From positions 89,942,779-90,006,778 of the forward strand of contig OX352761.1 in assembly GCA_947095585.1 (NCBI GenBank): 64,000 nucleotides of DNA. Reading direction: 5' to 3'. The DNA is from Nephrocerus scutellatus. Its lineage: Eukaryota; Arthropoda; Insecta; Diptera; Pipunculidae. The notes beneath the pieces were generated by a model. That model was given only the letters and a program-made list of their open reading frames with translations. It was not told the origin of the DNA and ran no database searches. This document shows, piece after piece, positions 33,058 to 45,605 of this stretch. The position numbers and the translations under genes are program-made. The first letter of the stretch is position 1, and each line of letters begins with the position of its first letter.

Positions 33058-33560
33058 TGCAAAATTCGGTCTTTCAGGAACTAGCTGACTTCTTTCTTGA
33101 AGGCCACAGTGAATTGTACCAGATTCGTTTTTAGTACCAGGCCTAACAAACGAAAAAGGCACGCACAACTATCGAGCAGATAAGCTCCAACGCCAAACAT
33201 TGCACCAATGATGAGCGAAAAAGCTGGACTCAAATAGAGCTCTTGAAGATTCTATTCGGTTCCTCGTAGCTTGGCCAATTTGGATTACAAGTTCAAGCAA
33301 GATTATGAGATTCGGGAGATCTTAAGCCCCGGAGTTTTAAAAATCCAGATCTTGTACTCAACTCGTGTTTTTAACTTGCTTAGTTGTTAAATCACTACCT
33401 ATTTTCAGACATGAATGTTAAGCACATTCTGGTTCAAATACGTCTAAATTTTACCAATAGATAACGTGGAAATCCAATAGCCAATAACGTATAGCACAAG
33501 AGTTTGGCGTTTTACCTTGACACAATCACGTTGGTCCAATTGCAAATCATCTCAAAAATA
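33058..33560. other. No recognisable feature
   Basis: Nothing beyond short chance frames is seen. Confidence 0.4.
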
Positions 33561-34639
33561 TTTTAAAAATTATAATACGGGTATTTAGCGCGAAAGGCGG
33601 TTGTGTTCCAGTGCTCTCTAGCATTGTTCTAGCTCGCGACCGTTCGTGTTTTGCATGTTATATTTGTGCACAACAATAGAGAAGCGTTTGTCAGACATTC
33701 AGGAGAGATGGGACCTTGAAAAATCAGTAGTTAAACGCACTAACGACTTGAGTCAACTCCGCCTTGCTACAAGGGTAGCGTGTCGGACCCAAGCCCGGTT
33801 AGAGAGGGAGGGTTTGAGGCAACGGACTAGTCGTATCCTCAGAAGAAGGTATTTCTAATCCAAGGAGGAACATCATACGCCGATGGATGCATTATGCATG
33901 GCTAAGAGTATGCTCAGTCGATAGTATGCGGACTTTAAATACCTGGCGACCTTCGGTTTCAACTAGCCTTCCCATGGCATACCGGGCTATATCATGCGTT
34001 ACCTTCTTTACCGTATACTCGCGGGTCATAATTGGTTAAAAAAAATAATAAATATGAGACCAATGCATCTGCTGTATCTAGAGAATCTGTTGAGCTCTCG
34101 ATGACCAACCCCATGTTGGCCTCAAATGCTCGGTCTGCTGTTGATCAGCCGAACCTTATCCAGAGTTCAGACGGCGTAGCCATATGGGCCCCATCTGAAA
34201 CTCGCAAGGGCGTCAGAACTGAGGACGTGTAATCAGCCACATCTGATTCTGACGCATCCACAATCGTTGATGCAAGTAGCGTCATCTCGGAGAAATCCGG
34301 ATTTTTTTCTATTGGGAAGGCATTAGATGGGCTACTGATCCAGCAAAACCGAGGTGGATTAATTAAATTGAACTCCCTAGAAAGAAGTCGACTTAAACAT
34401 GCTTTACGCATGGGCAAGGATAGAGAAAGTGTTCTTATTTTTGCCAAAGCCGCCCCTTTCACTGCTACATCCAGGGAGGACTGAGCAGGGTGTTGTTAGC
34501 GGACCTGCATTACGCGAAGGGTGCGTCCGCTACCCTGAGCAAGCGGTTATCGAGGTAAATATAACTCTTGGTCCCATCCAAAAGCCTTAGGTTATTAGCG
34601 GAAAGATAAAAGGTCTACGGAAAGGGATAAGTAAGTTGA

Positions 34640-35120
34640 TCTGTAAATGCGGGAAGCCAGTGCCAAGGGCTCCTTGATCGGCACGAAAATTAACTTTCTA
34701 ACTATTCCAGAATTCATAACGAAAGATTTGGTGGCCCTGCTGATTGTAGCTCCGATCGAGAGGGAAACACAGAACATCGTGTTTGCTTCAGCATACTTCC
34801 CCGGCGACTATGACAACATCCCTCCCTTAGAATCCAAGAGCTGATAGAGCACTGCCAGAAACTCCAGTAGCTCATATGATACGATGCAAATGCACAGCAT
34901 AAGGTCGGAGGCAGCAACGACATCAATAGAAGGGTGAGTGTCTTTTAGAATATCTTATTAGCAATAATGTAGATATATTAAATGAAGGATCCAAACCTAC
35001 CTTCAGAAATGCGATTCGAGAAGAGGTACTTGACCTCACCCTCGCCAGTCCATTTATCTCCAAATTTGTTCAATACTGGCATGTGCCCGATGAAGCTTCG
35101 CTGTCAGACCATCAACACAT
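34640..35120 (+). pseudogene. Endonuclease domain of the LOA/I-like element
   Basis: The frames show NIVFASAYFPGDYDNIPP (about 34770-34825), then YDANAQH and the substrate-side stretch FLEYLISNNVDILNEGSKPT, plus EEVLDLTLASPFISKFVQYW and SLSDHQHIRF. SDH is the catalytic Asp-His pair of APE nucleases. The expected CDANAH motif has Tyr for Cys. At least two frameshifts occur. In life it would nick target DNA for target-primed reverse transcription. Confidence 0.75.
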
Positions 35121-35699
35121 CAGGTTTACTTACCCAGCTGGCTAAGCTTAGAAACAACCCATAGACAACTTTTTAACTCTGCTAAGCGCAAGAAGAGTTA
35201 CAAAGTTACAGACTACAACTCCGAATTAAGACGATCCAAACGTGCCACATGGAGGAAATGCTGCGAAAACATTGTCGAAATGCCAGTAACTGCACGAATC
35301 CATAAAGCATTAGTTAAGGATCAGACAAACTGTGTAAGTTTTTAAAAAAGGCCCATGACCCTACACATCGGACCGTGAGGATAATCAGAACCCTACTCCA
35401 GGTTCATTTCCCAGGTTCGTCTACTCCTGCACCATACACGTAACCGAACGCATCTGAACAAGGGGTCTGTATTACCAGTAGGGTAAACACTTTATCCGGT
35501 AAACCTTTCAAAGCTCGCTATGGTGATGGGATCTTTCCAGCGCTTCTGCAGAAGGCAATAGATCTCATCGTACCGGGTATAATTACTTTATAGGGAGGCA
35601 ATAGGCCTTGTGAGCTGCCTAAATCATACAGACCTATAATTCTAACATTATTATTCCCAAAACCATAAAGAGACTTATTGATGTTCATATTAGAGGCCG

Positions 35700-36100
35700 G
35701 TTAGAATTGTCTACCCTTCTTTACTTAAGTCTGTTTGCGTACAAGAAAGACAAAAGCACAGAAGGTGCCCTTCACTATCTTGTAAAGAAGATAGAAGGAA
35801 CTTTTCATTCCAAGGAAGTGGCGCTGTGGGCCTTCCTCGACACTGAAGGTGCTTTTGATAACACTGGCTACGACTCTATTGCAAGGGCATCCAGTAGCAG
35901 AGGTAACGAAGAGTCGACCAATCATTGGATAAGGGCCATGCTTGAAAGTCGAGATATTATTTCCTCCTCGGGACGAGTGTCTGTGACTGCAGTTAGGTAT
36001 AACGGGTGCCATGCGCACCTGTCCTACGACTGCATTAGAAGCTGTTGTAGGGCTTTCACACTTGTATATATTCATCAGGAAGATGGCTGCTAAATGCGAT
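35700..36100 (+). pseudogene. Reverse transcriptase fingers/palm fragment of the LOA/I-like element
   Basis: AYKKDKSTEGALHYLVKKIE, then ALWAFLDTEGAFDNTGYDS hold the first catalytic Asp (LDTEGAFDN). The LOA/I groups have a closely similar LDIEGAF motif. The frame later runs into HAHLSYDCIRSC where RGCPQGGVLSP would be expected, so it has shifted. The FADD box is not found; about 100 residues of palm are missing before the RNase H region. Confidence 0.75.
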
Positions 36101-36284
36101 TTTAAGCGGCAACGGGTACAAACCAGGTGACTACGTGAGACACCTGAAAATTCTTGACTCAATTCCTGCAAGAGACATGCTATGAACAATCCTTGACATT
36201 ATGGTCAAGGAGTACTTAGGTAGAAATATTGGATTGGGCAAACTAGTGCAATAGTATTCCTGCACTGGACGCTAGAGGTCTGGT

Positions 36285-36470
36285 CTGATTCACAGATGGA
36301 TCGAAGATGGAAAGTGGTGTTGGAGCTGGTGTCTTTGGACCCAACACCAAAGTCTCGATACCAATGGGAAAACGACCAACGGGTTTCCAGGCGGAACTCC
36401 ATGCCATTGAGATCCGCGCTAGAATTACCTTTAGTAAAGGAATGAAGGGCGCTATATTATATATCTTTTC
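36285..36470 (+). pseudogene. RNase H domain of the LOA/I-like element
   Basis: FTDGSKMESGVGAGVFGPNT holds the first catalytic Asp (TDGS). GKRPTGFQAELHAIEIRA holds the catalytic Glu (QAEL). The later SDS motif is displaced by a frameshift. The domain would remove the RNA template after reverse transcription. Confidence 0.8.
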
Positions 36471-37149
36471 AGCCAGGCAGCACTTAAAGCGTCCATCTTT
36501 ATGGACTCGTTATCAGTTAAAAACTGTTACGATGCACTGTAATCTCTTGCCAGAGTGAAACTCGATTGGGTCCCTGGTAATCAGGGAATTGCTTTGAACT
36601 AGCTAGGGCTGGCTCGGAATCTGCGTTCATAGGACCTGAACCCTACTGTGGTGTCAACTGCGCTGCCGCCACAGCACTGATAAATTGTTAGGAACACAAA
36701 TTTCCTTTGGCCCACTGGAAGAACGTCGCGAGGCTGAGGCAATCCAAACAATTAATCAAGCCCTTTTGCTATAAGAAAATCCTTAATCTATATAGGGATA
36801 ACATTAGGAAGCTGTTGAGTTTTCTAACAGGTCATTGTGGCTTGCAGGTGTCACCTTAACAAAATTTGTGTGGGCTCAGAAACAGAATGAAGGTTCTGCT
36901 CGAAGGATGATAAGTCATCCGAACATATTCTCTTTGAATGCCTACCACTACGTTGGTTAAAAAGACGAATTTTTCATAAGGTAATATGCTCGGCAGCGGA
37001 GTTGAGAAATTCTGCCACTAACGACATACTATTCTTCACTAGGGAGGGGGTACGTCTCTAAGAGTAAATACATGTATGATATAAAACAGATCTTTTAGGT
37101 CGCAGTGTAGTGTCGCCATAAGGCCTAGGGTATTCCTTATAAAAAAAAA

Positions 37150-37807
37150 GTCACGGTTCCCACAAAAAATATTTTATACTTGCTGATTTTCTAGCAAAAC
37201 ATTTGCATCAATTTAATCGATGAATATGATTGCTTTGGGTGATGAAACTCAACAAAACATCAAAAAAACATAAAAGAATCAAATAGATTAAGAGTTCAAA
37301 CTGGATTAATACAAATTTATGTTAAATGACATTTGATTGAAATAAAGACAGAGCTATAAGTTCACCATATGAAAAAATGTTAAGTTATTTTTTAATTCGA
37401 ATATGAGTTATCGATATGACGTGTCTACGATCCTGCATGGAAATTATTTAAGAAAAAATGTATGTTTCTAATACAAAAATGCACCCGAAATGCAATCTTA
37501 AGAATGGTGCTCGGTTGGCATTTATTTCCGATTGTAACATTCCCTACCTGCACAGTTTAGCAAAACTTGAGTAGGATACCGATTGCATTTGCAACAATTT
37601 CAAGGATATGGAATTTAAAAAAAGAACTTTGTTGCAATTAACTTTTATTAAATTTGTTATCAAATTTATAACTGGATTATTTCGCCTGTTATCAAGCTTA
37701 AATATTTTGCCATCGTAACAAAAATCAAAAACAATAATGAATTTCGCCACTGTTCGTTTTTAAACAAAATATTTCATATGTTAAAAATTTCATAATACTT
37801 AAAAAAG
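37150..37807. other. No recognisable feature
   Basis: AT-rich; the minus frame at 37544-37750 is Asn/Leu/Ile-rich and unmatched. Confidence 0.4.
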
Positions 37808-38158
37808 AACAACCCATAAAAATTAAAATTTTTCATGTAAATTCTCTAATAGCCAAAATTATACTGAATTCCACTATAAATGCTGAAATATAAAAACACA
37901 TACGAAGCACTGCAACCCAACGCACACAGAACACAGTCATTATAGTATGAAAGTCAAAATATTATCAATGAATGAAAAAAATTTGTATGGGAGCCCCCCG
38001 ACCCCGCGGCCCGATCACTCTCAAATTTTAATAGAAAGTATTGTCACCGGAAATATTTCAATAAAATCGGGCTTTAGTAAGTGTGTTAAAAATTGATCAC
38101 AAGATTCTGCCCACCAGCCAGCCAGCCACGGGCACGCGAAGTTAATATAGAGAATTTA
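37808..38158 (+). repeat. ATC repeat copy 10 (short subfamily, both ends)
   Basis: Leader AACCCATAAAAATTAAAATT, AAATTCTCTAATAG, the ACTGAATTCCACTATAAATG block, CACAGAACACAGTCATTATA, GGGAGCCCCCCGACCCCGCG, GCCAGCCAGCCACGGGCACG and terminus TTAATATAGAGAATTT. This is the cleanest copy in the window and best defines the family ends. Confidence 0.8.
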
Positions 38159-38925
38159 AAAAAATAAGTCATGTGATATAAAAAGGTTTCATTTTACTGC
38201 TAATCATACTTCCTGCTAAAAATAATAAGCTTTGTTGCTAAAAAAAAGGATTCGAATAAATTACCCATACGTGGAGGTAAACATTTTAACAAACATACAC
38301 GTATAACTCAAGCAACAATTATTCAGCTAGATTTGTGCGCGTTAATTAAGCGGATGTGGAGTCGACAACCGATTGCTGGCAATGAACCAATATGTCAAAG
38401 GTGTTCACATGATTTTAATAATAAAAAAATTCTAATTACAACCTTGGCCAACTATTTATCAAACTTAGCAATCTGAGGTTCTGTCAGGAAAAATCGTTTT
38501 GTAGCTTGTAATTTTTTTTGTTGGGTTTTATGTGTTTATTTCCACTAGCCTGGAAATAAAACACATTTAACAACAGCTGTTAAATTCTCACAACAAAATG
38601 AAATGATTGTATATGAGATAAGCCGACTTCGTATATATGACCCGTACTGGGTGCCCCTGCTTGCATCTGAAACTGCTCGTTTGAAGTGGACGTGGTTCAA
38701 AGACGTTACCGTTCATTTGTTTCGTTTTGATCCGGTTGATTTTTTAGATCCGATAAACAATGAAACCCAGGGCCATAATTATAGAATATTATAGTCCGGC
38801 GATCTTATGAGACGGCTAATTCTGTAGGGCGGTGCTCTCAGGAGCTTCTCTCTCGCTAAAATACTGGTTTATGTATCAGAGTGCAGGCAAATTTTTTTTC
38901 AGTTGATAACATTGCATGATAATAA
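38159..38925. other. No recognisable feature
   Basis: Contains a 63-residue frame at 38603-38794 that I cannot match; otherwise empty. Confidence 0.4.
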
Positions 38926-39100
38926 TATTCGTCGACAGACCGACCATTGCGGTCCAAGGCCTAACTTCTCGCGACCATTTGTGCTGCGCATGTTAATTTT
39001 TGGACTCAAATGGAAGGGACCTACAATTTAAGGCCGGGTCCGAACGGCGAATTGAGAAGCTTTCCGTGACAAAGTATTACTCTCGGAACGGAAAATAAAT
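38926..39100 (-). repeat. SINE-A copy, 3' part
   Basis: Reverse complement shares GAGAGTAATACTTTGTCACG, AAGCTTCTCAATTCGCCG, TTAAATTGTAGGTCCCTTCC and GGCCTTGGACCGCAATGGTC with 107-336 and 59335-59640. Confidence 0.75.
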
Positions 39101-39156
39101 TCAGATATTCTCTGATTGATTAATTTTGTTTACTTATTACTAAATAAAAATATGTA

Positions 39157-39271
39157 ACGGGTGTTTTTTTAGGAGGTTTGTTTTTCCGATAGATGTCGTT
39201 TTATTTTATGACAGTTGTTTTGACAGCTCAAAGTGGCATTTCTACTCAGTATTGTTTGGCAAATCATTATG

Positions 39272-39308
<37 letters not shown>

Positions 39309-39449
39309 ACATTTGTGAAAAATAGTCGTGGTAGCCATATGCCAGAAATTGTGTTTAAATGTTAAATGCCAAAAAATTTTGGTCATTTCATAATTTTATA
39401 TGTGTTTTATTCAAAAAAAAAATCGGCAACCTCTTAAAAAAACACCCGT
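39157..39449 (+). mobile_element. MITE derived from the 11.7-kb mariner, copy 1
   Basis: Flanked by TA (39155-39156 and 39450-39451) with ends ACGGGTGTTTTTTTAGGAGG and, reversed, ACGGGTGTTTTTTTAAGAGG. It contains only the outer parts of the transposon at 11731-13034. The start region (up to TGGCAAATCATTATG) is joined to the last codons (TGACATTTGTGAAAAATAGT through MPEIVFKC and stop). An uninterrupted run of 35 A replaces the rest (39272-39306). About 20 bp near the 3' end is also missing. Confidence 0.9.
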
Positions 39450-39457
39450 TAGATATA

Positions 39458-39753
39458 ACGTGTTTTTTTAAGAGGTTGCCGATTTTTTTTTTGAATAAAA
39501 CACATATAAAATTATGAAATGACCAAAATTTTTTTTTATTTGGTAGATAATTTTTTGGCATTTAACATTTAAACACAATTTCTGGCATATGGCTACCACG
39601 ACTATTTTTCACAAATGTCATTTTTTTTTTTTTTTTTTCATAATGATTTGCCAAACTATACTGAGTAGAAATGCCACTTTGAGCTGTCAAAACAACTGTC
39701 ATAAAATAAAACGACATCTATCGGAAAAACAAACCTCCCAAAAAAACACCCTT
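39458..39753 (-). mobile_element. MITE derived from the 11.7-kb mariner, copy 2
   Basis: Reverse-oriented sister of copy 1, flanked by TA (39456-39457 and 39754-39755). It has the same deletion junction, but the homopolymer is 18 T on the plus strand (39621-39638), and it keeps the TTTGGTAGATAATTTTTTGG segment that copy 1 lost. Its left terminus reads ACGTGTTTTTTT, having lost two G. The two copies lie tail to tail, eight bases apart. Confidence 0.9.
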
Positions 39754-39755
39754 TA

Positions 39756-41072
39756 TATACTTTTGCTGAACAACGTTGAAAGTTATGTTATCAAAATGCG
39801 ATATTTATTATTTTTACATTTTTTAGAAAATATTAATGCAGATAAACGATGTACATAGTTAACGAAGTAACGAAATCCTTATCACACGTATAGTAAAGCA
39901 AAGTGAAATACGTCAAGTCAAAATTTAATATATGTACCTAAAATCAGAGCATTGAAAGCTCAATTGTATCGGGTGTTGTTTTCAGTTCATTGCATGAAGA
40001 TTTGTGCATATACCTATGAGAAAATTCGTTTTTTTTGTGTTGGTTCGATGATAATTATTGTGAACAAAGTATATTTAATATAGAATTATTAACTGGCGTT
40101 ATGAAAATAGGGTTGTACAACAATTTTTAAAACGTGCAAACATAAGACTTTAAGTGCAGTTCTTGCAACGTTTCTTATTTGAAAAGTTAATATTTAATTG
40201 CTAAAAAAATAATTGCGTTTAGAGCACAGTTTAAGCAAGTTAAATAGAATGTATTTGTGCTATATTAGTGCAGATTATTGGTGCACGTATTATCAATTTT
40301 CAGTAAAGACAACAGCTCAAACCCATCGGTAGCCCTTACATAACTAAAAGGTTCTTTCTTTTTTGAACATGCATGATTAGTACAACTGCATTAAACTGAA
40401 AGAAGCTTAGAGAAATCTGTTTACACTCACTCAAAGCGGACAGGGAGCCCGAGAGCTACCCGTAGTCTAAATAAACTATTGATCGAGATATGGTTTTTAG
40501 CAGTTCTTCATCGTTATAATATGAACAGTAACTGTAATAAAGCAGGACATCTATTTGGCACTTTATCTTGCGACATTCAATAGCAGCGAAGCGATATGCT
40601 ATCTGGTCATTTTTATATTCTTTCCCTAATGGAATTTTAGTTCATTCATTCATGCCGCATAACAGAAATTTTAATTGCAAAGAACATTACAGGTGCCAGC
40701 CATAGTCTATTTCAGAAAGGAGTTAAATTAACTTAAGTCTAGTCGAACGCTGTTTCACAAAATATAAAATGTAAATTTAACTAATGAACATTTCTCAGAT
40801 ACTAGATTCCCCTAATTCTGAATTCGGACTTAGGTGAACGATTTTTTTTTTCGTAAAGACACGTTTGGTTCTTTTATAAATGAACAGGCAATAATTAATA
40901 TTTGAGTAATTTTTTTAACAAAACATTGTTTTTTGCCGTAGAAAGTAAAGTCATACTTACTACGTCCAAAGTAGAAACGCTAAATGACGAATTCGATTTC
41001 ACCTGTTGTATAGAAGACTTAGAGGATAAAAATGGTTCTTATTTTTCTCCTCTTAGTCTTCAAAACTTTTTA
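39756..41072. other. 1.3 kb without a recognisable gene
   Basis: AT-rich, with no supported frame, repeat or RNA gene. Confidence 0.4.
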
Positions 41073-41970
41073 CAGGGGCCGGCGATCAAAGTGTTACTAA
41101 ATAAATAGGCTTTAATTTCGTCATTTAATAATATTTTTATTAATTTTTTTTAGAGAATGTTAATCACATTTCAAATTTTACGTGAAACACGTTACTGTTT
41201 AATAAAGCCACCTTTGGCGCAGATAATAGCTGCCTTCAATGCGTTCCCATTTTCATATTTTATAAAAATTGTTGTGTCAAATGAGCTTTATGTGATGGTG
41301 GTAAGTCCTGTTGGAATGTACAGCGGTTATTTCCCTTTTTTTAATGCCCAACGCACCATTTAATACCTTTTCCGGGTTCACTTCTTGATTCACCTTGACG
41401 CACTGATCGATAAAGACTAGCGGAGAACGACTATTTGCAGTTACAGCTGCCCAAACGAAGCATCACAGAAGCCGGCACTTGTTTGTGAAGAGCAACTCGC
41501 TTGTCGAAATTGTCGTTGGTCTTGCCACCTAACCACACACGATCATTTTGTTTGTGTACGTACTGTTGAACCGTAACAATTTTTTTATCAGAGCAAACCA
41601 AGTTCGTTACGTTCGTGCAGACGTTTTAGCACTTTGCACCTTTCAAGTCGAACTGCCCTTTGAGCCGTTTTTAAATCTTGCACTTTTTGAATCCTGTAGG
41701 GCGTTAAATAAAGTTTTTTTTTCATTATTCGTCGGATTTATCACAATGGATCATCTATTGGTCTAAGTGGGTCGGCTTCCTGTCAACAGCCACCGAAACC
41801 ACCCCTCGGAGTATCCGTGTATCCGTAAAGATTTGTTGTCAATTTTTGCGCACTTTATCGTGGATTTCGCTTAAATTGGCCTTTAACTATCAGTTGTCAA
41901 AATATGAGTGCGCTGTCATCGGCCGTTTTATAGAAACAGAACTTAGTAAAACTTCGATCGCTGGACCCTG
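41073..41970 (-). mobile_element. Degenerate mariner-superfamily element with both ends
   Basis: TA on both sides (41071-41072 and 41971-41972). Inverted ends are CAGGGGCCGGCGATCAAAGT and, reversed, CAGGGTCCAGCGATCGAAGT, with TTACTAA shared further in. Minus-strand protein traces include SDKKIVTVQQYVHKQNDRVW, RSPLVFIDQCVKVNQEV and AIICAKGG, i.e. the centre of a transposase, broken by frameshifts. The region with the last two catalytic Asp is lost. It belongs to the same family as 31095-31496. Confidence 0.85.
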
Positions 41971-41972
41971 TA

Positions 41973-43841
41973 TACTAAAAAGTCCAGAAATAATAATAAT
42001 AGCAAAATATAGTGTATCATACATAAAAACCAAAAGCATTGCTTCAGGCAAACATTGATGGTGTGGAAAAAGAAATCTTAATGAACATGCATAGGTATTG
42101 TATTTTTTGTAATCCACATTTCATCTTTTTGCGTGACGACGCTACATACTCTTACAATTGTCCACTTTTTCGTCCATTACCACGCCAACCATTTTGGCAG
42201 ACGACGACAAACGCAGTTCGATAAGGGTTTTCGCAGTTCCCACGGCGCCATCTAGACATTATATTTGGATTAATCGATTATTTATCTGAAATCGACATTC
42301 ACATTTGTTAGATAGCCTGAATTCCAAAAATATGGAACGACACAAAACAACTAAACTCAAAGACGACAGAACTCATGTCATTTGTCTGATGTGTTTGGCG
42401 CGTAGTTGAAACGAAACCTTGAAACGTATCCGCGAACCTATAATCCACCCATCCACACTATTCACAGTTCGCGCACATCTCGGATTTTATGGTGCGGTAG
42501 TAATATTCATCTTCCGAATCATGTATTTTTTAACTTTCGAAAATTTCGCCAATACACATAGTTTTTTATTTTCCTTATTTTTTTAAATTTATTTTCAAAC
42601 GCGGACAGGTCACAAGTTCGTTGTCCGAGTACACGTGAATTTTCACATAAGGAATTTTCATCGACTCAATAGGAAAAAAATAATATAGAACACAAAACTA
42701 GTTTTGTACTCCTTCTTGAGTTCTAGTTGAGCTCAAAGAAATATATAGTATATTATATGTACGAATATGTTGCATGCGCAACTAAAATATTCGTTGGTTA
42801 TTGCTCATTTTGCTGATGCTGTTGTCGCCTACAATTCTTGATATTAAACAATCACAAATGGCAAATGTATGGATTAACGATTGTGTGACGACAACCATCG
42901 AACATACCGCAACAAATGAAGAAATTCCATTCTGCGGAAGACTAACGTAGTGGAGGAAGCTCTTTTCTATTATAATGAAGGATATAATAGGTATAATGTC
43001 TGATGTCAATAGGTCTAGCCGTTGCTTGTAATTTTTGAAGCCACTACTACGGAATTGAGGCTAAATATATATGTCTCAGTGGTATACAGTCAAAAATGAG
43101 CGAAGCTCAGTTGTTCAGTTGTAGTAGTGTGTTAACTTTTTCTTTATAGATTCTATTACCCAAAAACGCTCGCTACACATAAAGAGTGAAGTTTTTCTTT
43201 TGGTAAAAGGATACATTCTCATTCATAGCTTTAAGTACCTTTACACCTAACTTGTAGGAAACCAAATAATTAAAAATATACTGATGGGATAAAGTTAATT
43301 TAGCTGTAAATATGGTATGTACATATTCTTAACCTTAAATTTGTTCAATGAGCAAAAAGGCAGAAAGCACAAATTTGTGAATAATGTCATTTCAAGTTAG
43401 AACAGAAAATTACAGCCATATGTGAAAAATTACTTCATTTTCTTTTAACGGATAGTTTATTTTAGTTTTGACTGAGGTGTAAGAGCAATCGTGAAATTTA
43501 AATTAAAAAAGAATGGAGCTCGATTTTTTTTTTAAAATGGTATTAGAAGTAATTGATAGTGATTCGCAAAGTGGAAATAGTTTTCAAGTGATACAAGTTC
43601 CAGCAACGCCAAGTAGAAAGCATGAAATTTGCAAATAGAGCTGATTTTGACATTTCTCACAAATCTGTTCTACCTCAAAAGTAGGTGCAGAAAAACTGTC
43701 CAGAGCAGAGTCATTGAACACAAAGTAGAACAGTCTCAGACAGAAATTTTTCTCATTGAACAAGAAAACCTGATATTTTTCTGCTCTGAACTGTTCGGAA
43801 CAGTCTTATTGAACAAATTTATTGAAAAGTTTAAAATGTTA
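41973..43841. other. 1.9 kb without a recognisable gene
   Basis: AT-rich; short frames only. Nothing I can assign. Confidence 0.4.
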
Positions 43842-44681
43842 CAAGGGTAGCATGATAAGTCAGCGACTTTTTCAACCTTAACTGCCATCTAATAGACTAC
43901 TGGCAAATTTTGAGAAAGATGCGTCATTTAGTGACGTTAACGAATTTAGTGAATTTTAACGAAAATGGAAAAAAGTGAATTTCGTGTGCTGACTAACCAT
44001 TATTTTTTATGTAAAAACCATCAGTTTTTGCGCCGTTTCTTAATCGTAGACGAATGGACATGGATCCATCACAACACACCCGAAACCAAGGAGCAATCAA
44101 GAAAGTAGGTTTCTCCGGGTGAACCTGCACCAAAGAAGGCCAAGGTGGGTCTGTCGGCCAACATGGTCATGGCCCCAGATTTTTGGGATGCACTCGGTGT
44201 CATTCACATCGGTTACCTTGAAAAGGGTAAAACGATCACCGGTGAATATTGTTCAGACCTTTTGACCAGATTCGATATTGTTTTGAAGCAAAAACGACCG
44301 AAGAAAAAAGTGCTGTTCAATCTAGACAATGTACGGGTCCACACGAGTTTAGTCACTATGGAAAAAATCTATAAATTTGGTTACGAACTTTACCCCATTC
44401 AGGATATTCTCTAGATTTAGCCCCCTGCGACTATTTACTGTATCCAAACCTGAACAAACGGCTGTTCGGTAAGACATTTGGGTCTAACGAAGAGATCATC
44501 ACTGAAACAAACGCCTATTTTGAGAGCCTTCAGAAAATTATTTGGAAGGAATAAAAAAATTGGTAAAACGCTGGACGAAATGTGTCGAGCTTAAAGGAGA
44601 CTATGTTGAGAAAAAAACCCCTTTTTTGCCGAAAAAAATATCTTTTATGTAAAAAATCACAGACTTATCAAACTGCCCTCG
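43842..44681 (+). mobile_element. Mariner (irritans-like) element, internally deleted
   Basis: TA flanks (43840-43841 and 44682-44683). Ends CAAGGGTAGCATGATAAGTC and, reversed, CGAGGGCAGTTTGATAAGTC. The transposase remnant reads FLIVDEWTWIHHNTPETKEQ (first Asp), VSPGEPAPKKAKVGLSAN, VIHIGYLEKGKTITGEY, NLDNVRVHTS (second Asp) and, after a frameshift, LDLAPCDYLLYPNL (third Asp). About 450 bp of the N-terminal half is deleted, and there are stops. All three catalytic Asp survive, but in different frames. Confidence 0.9.
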
Positions 44682-44683
44682 TA

Positions 44684-45605
44684 TAAAAGGAAAAAAATAT
44701 CTTGCAAATAAATAAAATATACTATTATCTCAGCAGAAGCTTTGCTGTTAAGTCACTTTATAACTTAAATAGTTACACATCGAATTATATGTGTTTATGT
44801 AACATCCAACTTTATATTTCATCATCCAAAAAACTTTATTAATGGTATATCAATAAAAACGAGATTTTATTTTTATTATGGTCGGATAAAGATTTAAACG
44901 TGATACTTAAAGTTCAAGTGCGTCCGAAACGAATTATTTCTATTCAACACTATTTATGACACTACATTTATGGATCCTTCAGCTTAAAAAGTCCTAAATT
45001 GTCATTCAGTCAAAATTGATGGACATTAGGGACTCCAAGTTCAAAGGCAGACGACGTTGTGTGTGCTCGCACACATAAGGAAAATTTAATTTACGTACAT
45101 GGTCAATTACAATTGAGAAACTATAAAAAACACTCAGTAATTTAAAAATAAATCGTCGACACAATAATATGAGATGAATTTCTTCTCAGGGACATTTGCT
45201 TTCGCTTTATTGCTGAAGTAGCGGAGAATTTCTTCAGGATGGTAACTTGGACTACAAGTCTACAAAGAGAAACATTTAAAAGTAATAATAAGATTATCAT
45301 CGTCATGGAAAATTGAACTTTTTTACTTTTGCAATAAAAATTTTGAATTAACTGAACTTAGTATGTACGTTGTTTTACTTAACTAGACAAATTATAAAGC
45401 AACTCTAAACGTAAAGCCAAAGTAGTTCATAGACAACAATTCTGTAAGAGAGTGGTAGAAGAATAATATTTATCCTTTTATCTAATCAATTAAGATTATT
45501 TTGAAGATAATTTGTTGTAACTTAATCTTTACATATAATTATATGTATCCAATCGGAAACATATAACTATAAGTAATAATCGAATCATGACGACTTTTGG
45601 CTATT
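44684..45605. other. No recognisable feature
   Basis: AT-rich spacer between a mariner and an RTE-like element; no frame or repeat supported. Confidence 0.4.

Larger units (their letters stand above)
33561..37149 (+). mobile_element. LOA/I-like non-LTR retrotransposon, near full length but decayed
   Basis: Contains, in order on the plus strand, an ORF1-like region (about 33950-34600, also present at 48255-48935), an APE endonuclease (34640-35120), a reverse transcriptase piece (35700-36100), an RNase H domain (36285-36470), a Cys/His motif (RFCSKDDKSSEHILFECL, about 36890-36950) and a 3' poly-A run ending at 37149. Frameshifts and stops interrupt every domain. The endonuclease/RT/RNase H order, with RNase H on the LINE itself, points to the LOA or I group. 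The 5' limit is approximate. Confidence 0.75.

Noticed and set aside
34145..36402. Several minus-strand frames of 65-154 residues
   Set aside because: They are antisense to the LOA/I-like element's ORF1, RT and RNase H, which carry recognisable motifs on the plus strand.
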